DNA of 15,345 nucleotides from JBDLIL01 sp039714855 (lineage in GTDB: Bacteria; Patescibacteriota; Microgenomatia; UBA1400; PJMF01), in NCBI GenBank assembly GCA_039714855.1, contig JBDLIL010000021.1, positions 1-15,345 of the forward strand. The letters run 5' to 3'. The notes under the pieces were generated by a model. That model was not told where the DNA came from. It did not search any database and was given only the letters and a program-made list of their open reading frames with translations. The position numbers were made by a program, and so were the translations under genes. Shown here in pieces: positions 13,511 through 15,345 of this stretch (within the stretch, counting starts at the first letter, position 1; every line of letters begins with the position of its first letter).

Positions 13511-14125
13511 TTAAAGCAAAATATCTACTATCGTTTCGATCACTGGCCAAATAAGTTGGTGAATAGGGGAAGTACCTCCCCAAGGAAGAATTAAGAGAAT
13601 CAGCACTATCATGCCATAGCGGCGCATGAAATTCTCATACTCCATAGCGGTATCTGCGGGCAAGAGAGTAAGTATAATTTTGCTGCCATCCAGGGGGTGA
13701 ACAGGTACCAAATTGAAAATTGCCAAAACTATATTGATAGTAATTACATAGGATAGGGCAACTGCAAGAAACCCTGAAACCAATCCCAAATTAACAGTCA
13801 TTGCTAGGATTACAGCTAGGATAATGTTAGAAGCCGGACCTGCCAGGGCTATTAAGGAAGTATCGCGAATAGGGTTTTTAAGATTATAGGGGTCAAAGCC
13901 TACAGGTTTTCCCCAGCCAAAGCGAAAAAGTATAAGCATAAGAGTACCCATGGGGTCTAAGTGGGCTCTAGGATCTAGTGTTGTCCTGCCATTTGCTCTA
14001 GGCGTAGGGTCGCCTAAATAATCAGCCATGAAGGCGTGAGCTGCCTCATGAATAGTAATGGCGATAATCAAACCCCCCATGGCAACGAAAAAGGCAATAG
14101 GGTTAGCGGAGAGTAGAGATAGCAT
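13511..14125 (-). CDS. Site-2 protease family membrane metallopeptidase (M50)
   Basis: The 204-residue protein has the zinc motif HEAAH (26-30) in its first main helix, a GPASN segment (96-100), and the second motif NLVPVHPLDG (138-147), whose Asp146 completes the zinc site. Hydrophobic helices lie at about 10-33, 90-115, 118-140 and 168-182, and the PLGDPTPRANGRTTLDPRAHLDPMGT-like loop after the first motif is typical of the short M50 branch found next to housekeeping genes in many bacteria. These enzymes cut substrates within the membrane; natural targets of this small branch are mostly unknown. It starts 45 bp from rpmB on the opposite strand. A candidate -10 for this gene, TATGTT or TACACT, lies in the same gap. 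No PDZ or CBS domain is fused. Confidence 0.93.
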   Translation of the reverse strand: MLSLLSANPIAFFVAMGGLIIAITIHEAAHAFMADYLGDPTPRANGRTTLDPRAHLDPMGTLMLILFRFGWGKPVGFDPYNLKNPIRDTSLIALAGPASNIILAVILAMTVNLGLVSGFLAVALSYVITINIVLAIFNLVPVHPLDGSKIILTLLPADTAMEYENFMRRYGMIVLILLILPWGGTSPIHQLIWPVIETIVDILL

Positions 14126-14151
14126 AAGAGTAGTGTAACATAGTTGGGCTA

Positions 14152-14160
14152 TGATATAAT
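14152..14160 (+). promoter_or_regulatory. Extended -10 promoter of rpmB
   Basis: TG-A-TATAAT at 14152-14160 is a perfect extended -10. With ATG 14171 only 10 nt downstream, the leader would be about 4 nt. No good -35 is needed or seen. This makes the TTG at 14144, which lies upstream of the -10, impossible as a start for this transcript. Confidence 0.6.
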
Positions 14161-14170
14161 CTCAAGTCTT

Positions 14171-14392
14171 ATGGCAAAGTTTGCATTAAAGTACCCACGA
14201 GTAGCGCATGTTGGCAACAGAGTTTCTCACGCCAAAAACAGAAGTAAACACACTTTTAAATATAATCTTCATACCGTGACTGTGCTCGTAGATGGTGTAA
14301 AGCAAAGAATGAGGGTGCCTACCAAGATTTTGCGCAAACTCAAAAAAGACGGTGTAACTACACACTGGAAAAAGCCAGAAACTAAGAAATAA
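14171..14392 (+). CDS. rpmB: 50S ribosomal protein bL28
   Basis: The 73-residue protein reads MAKFALKYPRVAHVGNRVSH, AKNRSKHTFKYNLH and then VDGVKQRMRVPTKILRKLKKDG. The GN.vSHA.nr.k..f..Nlh core and the r.iK..G end define bL28, a small basic protein of the large ribosomal subunit near the exit-tunnel side. It lacks the N-terminal cysteine (C..tGk) present in zinc-binding forms. ATG 14171 is chosen over TTG 14144 because the promoter -10 lies between them and because MA is the usual start. Its 3' end overlaps the convergent fmt gene by 11 nt (14382-14392). No Shine-Dalgarno precedes it, consistent with a near-leaderless message. Confidence 0.95.
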   Translation: MAKFALKYPRVAHVGNRVSHAKNRSKHTFKYNLHTVTVLVDGVKQRMRVPTKILRKLKKDGVTTHWKKPETKK

Positions 14393-15311
14393 CTATATTT
14401 TTCACCTGATTCCAATTTGCTTTGTCTTGTCCTTCTATTTGGACTTTTTCTAAAATTAATTTATTTTCTTTTACTTTACATGATAATATTTTCATGCGTC
14501 TCTGATTATTTTTAGTTGGTATTAGTGTCCAAACGCCTGGGAAGCCAGTTAGTGCTCTGACTTTGCGTGCTATGTTTTGAGACACGCTATGGCGTGTCTC
14601 TACAGGGTAATTTTCCATGGCGTTTTTAATATCTTCCCAAGCTATGAAGCCGTCTTGGCGTTTTAAGCGTTTGGCATAGGGAGTAGGAGATTTGCCTTGG
14701 GGAGTTTGAGTTAACTTGTTATTACTGTAGTCTAATAACCACTGTGCTAATTTATCAGCTCCAAGTTTATAGAGTTTTTCATAAACAGTTTCTCTGGTGT
14801 CATTATCATTAATAGAGATTTTAGCTTGAGCGAGCATGGCACCTTGATCAAACTTTTCACTCATTTCTATGAGAGTGATGCCGGTTTCTTTTTCACCATT
14901 CAAAATAGCCCACTCGGCAGGGTTGGCACCTCTGTATTTTGGCAAAAGACTGAAGTGCAAATTGAGTGAGCCAAGTTTGGGGTAATCTAGCCAAGATTTT
15001 GGCAAAAGTTTGCCGTATCCGGCAGTTAAGAATAAATCGGGTGCCAGATACTGGATACCTGCCTGCCGGCAGGCAAGGTTAGCAATTAAATATTGCTCGT
15101 CTAATGTCTCGGGAATAAAGATTTTTAAATTATTTTTCTCAGCAAATTCATGCACATGGGTTTTTTTTAAGATTTTCTTGCGTCCAGCAGGCATAGGAGG
15201 AGTAGTGACCACTCCCACAATGTCAACTAAATTTGATTTGATTAATCTTTCTAAAATAATAGTAGAGTAGTGCTGGAAAGAGCCGAAAAAGATTATCTTT
15301 ATTTTTTTCAT
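14382..15311 (-). CDS. fmt: Methionyl-tRNA formyltransferase
   Basis: The 309-residue protein transfers a formyl group from 10-formyl-tetrahydrofolate to Met-tRNA(fMet) before initiation. The N-terminal formyltransferase domain shows IIFFGSFQHYS, VVTTPPMPAGR (33-44), APDLFLTAGYGKLLP (90-104) and the catalytic block SLNLHFSLLPKYRGANP (115-131) with Asn117 and His119, then Asp155 in EKFDQG. The tRNA-binding C-terminal domain includes SPTPYAKRL, GFIAW and the conserved VRALTGFPGVW (251-261). Two palindromic inserts interrupt the gene in frame: LACRQAG at 79-85, before APDLF, and ETRHSVS at 238-244, before the IARKVRAL helix. Both fall between conserved blocks, so the enzyme is probably active. 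The length is near normal (about 310-315). Only 34 bases lie upstream in the window. Confidence 0.95.
   Translation of the reverse strand: MKKIKIIFFGSFQHYSTIILERLIKSNLVDIVGVVTTPPMPAGRKKILKKTHVHEFAEKNNLKIFIPETLDEQYLIANLACRQAGIQYLAPDLFLTAGYGKLLPKSWLDYPKLGSLNLHFSLLPKYRGANPAEWAILNGEKETGITLIEMSEKFDQGAMLAQAKISINDNDTRETVYEKLYKLGADKLAQWLLDYSNNKLTQTPQGKSPTPYAKRLKRQDGFIAWEDIKNAMENYPVETRHSVSQNIARKVRALTGFPGVWTLIPTKNNQRRMKILSCKVKENKLILEKVQIEGQDKANWNQVKNIVIS
14579..14600 (-). repeat. Perfect palindromic hairpin inserted in fmt (ETRHSVS type)
   Basis: Two 9-bp arms GAGACACGC (14579-14587) and GCGTGTCTC (14592-14600) enclose the 4-nt loop TATG. Read as protein they give ETRHSVS at residues 238-244, in a gap between conserved blocks of the tRNA-binding domain. 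Confidence 0.7.
15060..15075 (-). repeat. Perfect 16-bp GC-rich palindrome inserted in fmt (ACRQAG type)
   Basis: TGCCTGCCGGCAGGCA is its own reverse complement. It has 12 G/C in 16 bases in a gene that is otherwise AT-rich. It encodes ACRQAG (residues 80-85) between the helix ending DEQYLIANL and the conserved APDLFLTAGYGK strand. Confidence 0.75.
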
Positions 15312-15345
15312 TTTTAATTCTTCACGCTCATTAGATTACGCTCTG

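Noticed and set aside
14144..14170. TTG start extending bL28 by nine residues
   Set aside because: The perfect extended -10 at 14152-14160 lies inside that extension, and the family starts with MA.
1..15345. tRNA, rRNA, riboswitch or insertion-sequence features
   Set aside because: No cloverleaf-like stretch, transposase gene or terminal inverted repeats were recognised by eye; a covariance-model search would be needed to exclude small RNAs.

Overview
This 15.3 kb window is AT-rich, gene-dense bacterial DNA. It most likely comes from a Candidate Phyla Radiation (Patescibacteria) genome, and my best guess is the Microgenomates side of that group. The guess rests on four things. (1) GC-rich palindromic inserts sit inside otherwise AT-rich coding sequence, giving the peptide signatures ACRQAG, ETRHSVS and YFAKASQDK that I associate with such genomes. 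(2) Many starts lack a Shine-Dalgarno sequence, and several have a -10 box only 6-14 nt upstream. (3) Convergent genes overlap at their stop codons. (4) The content mixes small membrane proteins, a Cys-rich surface protein and toxin-antitoxin type genes. TGA is a normal stop here (genes ending at 3682, 6416, 7252 and 12016). The taxonomic assignment is inference.

Layout. Positions 1-1170 are a decaying segment: the end of a RidA-family gene, the 3' part of a tyrosine-phosphatase-like gene on the minus strand, and a broken yggS on the plus strand. The last two were probably divergent neighbours whose shared 5' ends were deleted. Positions 1149-3703 are an accessory island: an AAA/DUF4143 ATPase with a leaderless promoter and paired palindromes, then a self-regulated-looking Fic AMP-transferase with its own promoter and inverted repeat, bracketed by a 13-bp direct repeat. 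Positions 3792-5510 encode a large polytopic membrane protein resembling GT-C/YfhO proteins.

Positions 5511-7252 are a compact three-gene operon: a single-TM protein, an ECF-S-like multispanning membrane protein, and a stand-alone [FeFe]-hydrogenase H-cluster domain protein. The last keeps all four cluster cysteines but lacks the catalytic proton-relay cysteine and any ferredoxin domain. This is the strongest candidate for an uncharacterised system. Positions 7279-9242 carry a strong promoter and ribosome binding site ahead of a 628-residue anchored surface protein with a four-cysteine Kazal-like module and two further six-cysteine modules.

Positions 9239-12715 hold an MBL-fold hydrolase (minus), a second YfhO/PTPS-related membrane protein, a 64-residue TrmB-C-terminal-like protein (minus), a small two-TM protein and an EamA-type transporter that is both truncated and frameshifted at an A8 tract. 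Positions 12721-13329 are a BrnT/BrnA toxin-antitoxin operon with a near-consensus leaderless promoter overlapped by an inverted repeat. Positions 13511-15311 are conserved housekeeping genes: a site-2 protease-like M50 peptidase, ribosomal protein bL28 and methionyl-tRNA formyltransferase; the last carries two palindromic inserts.
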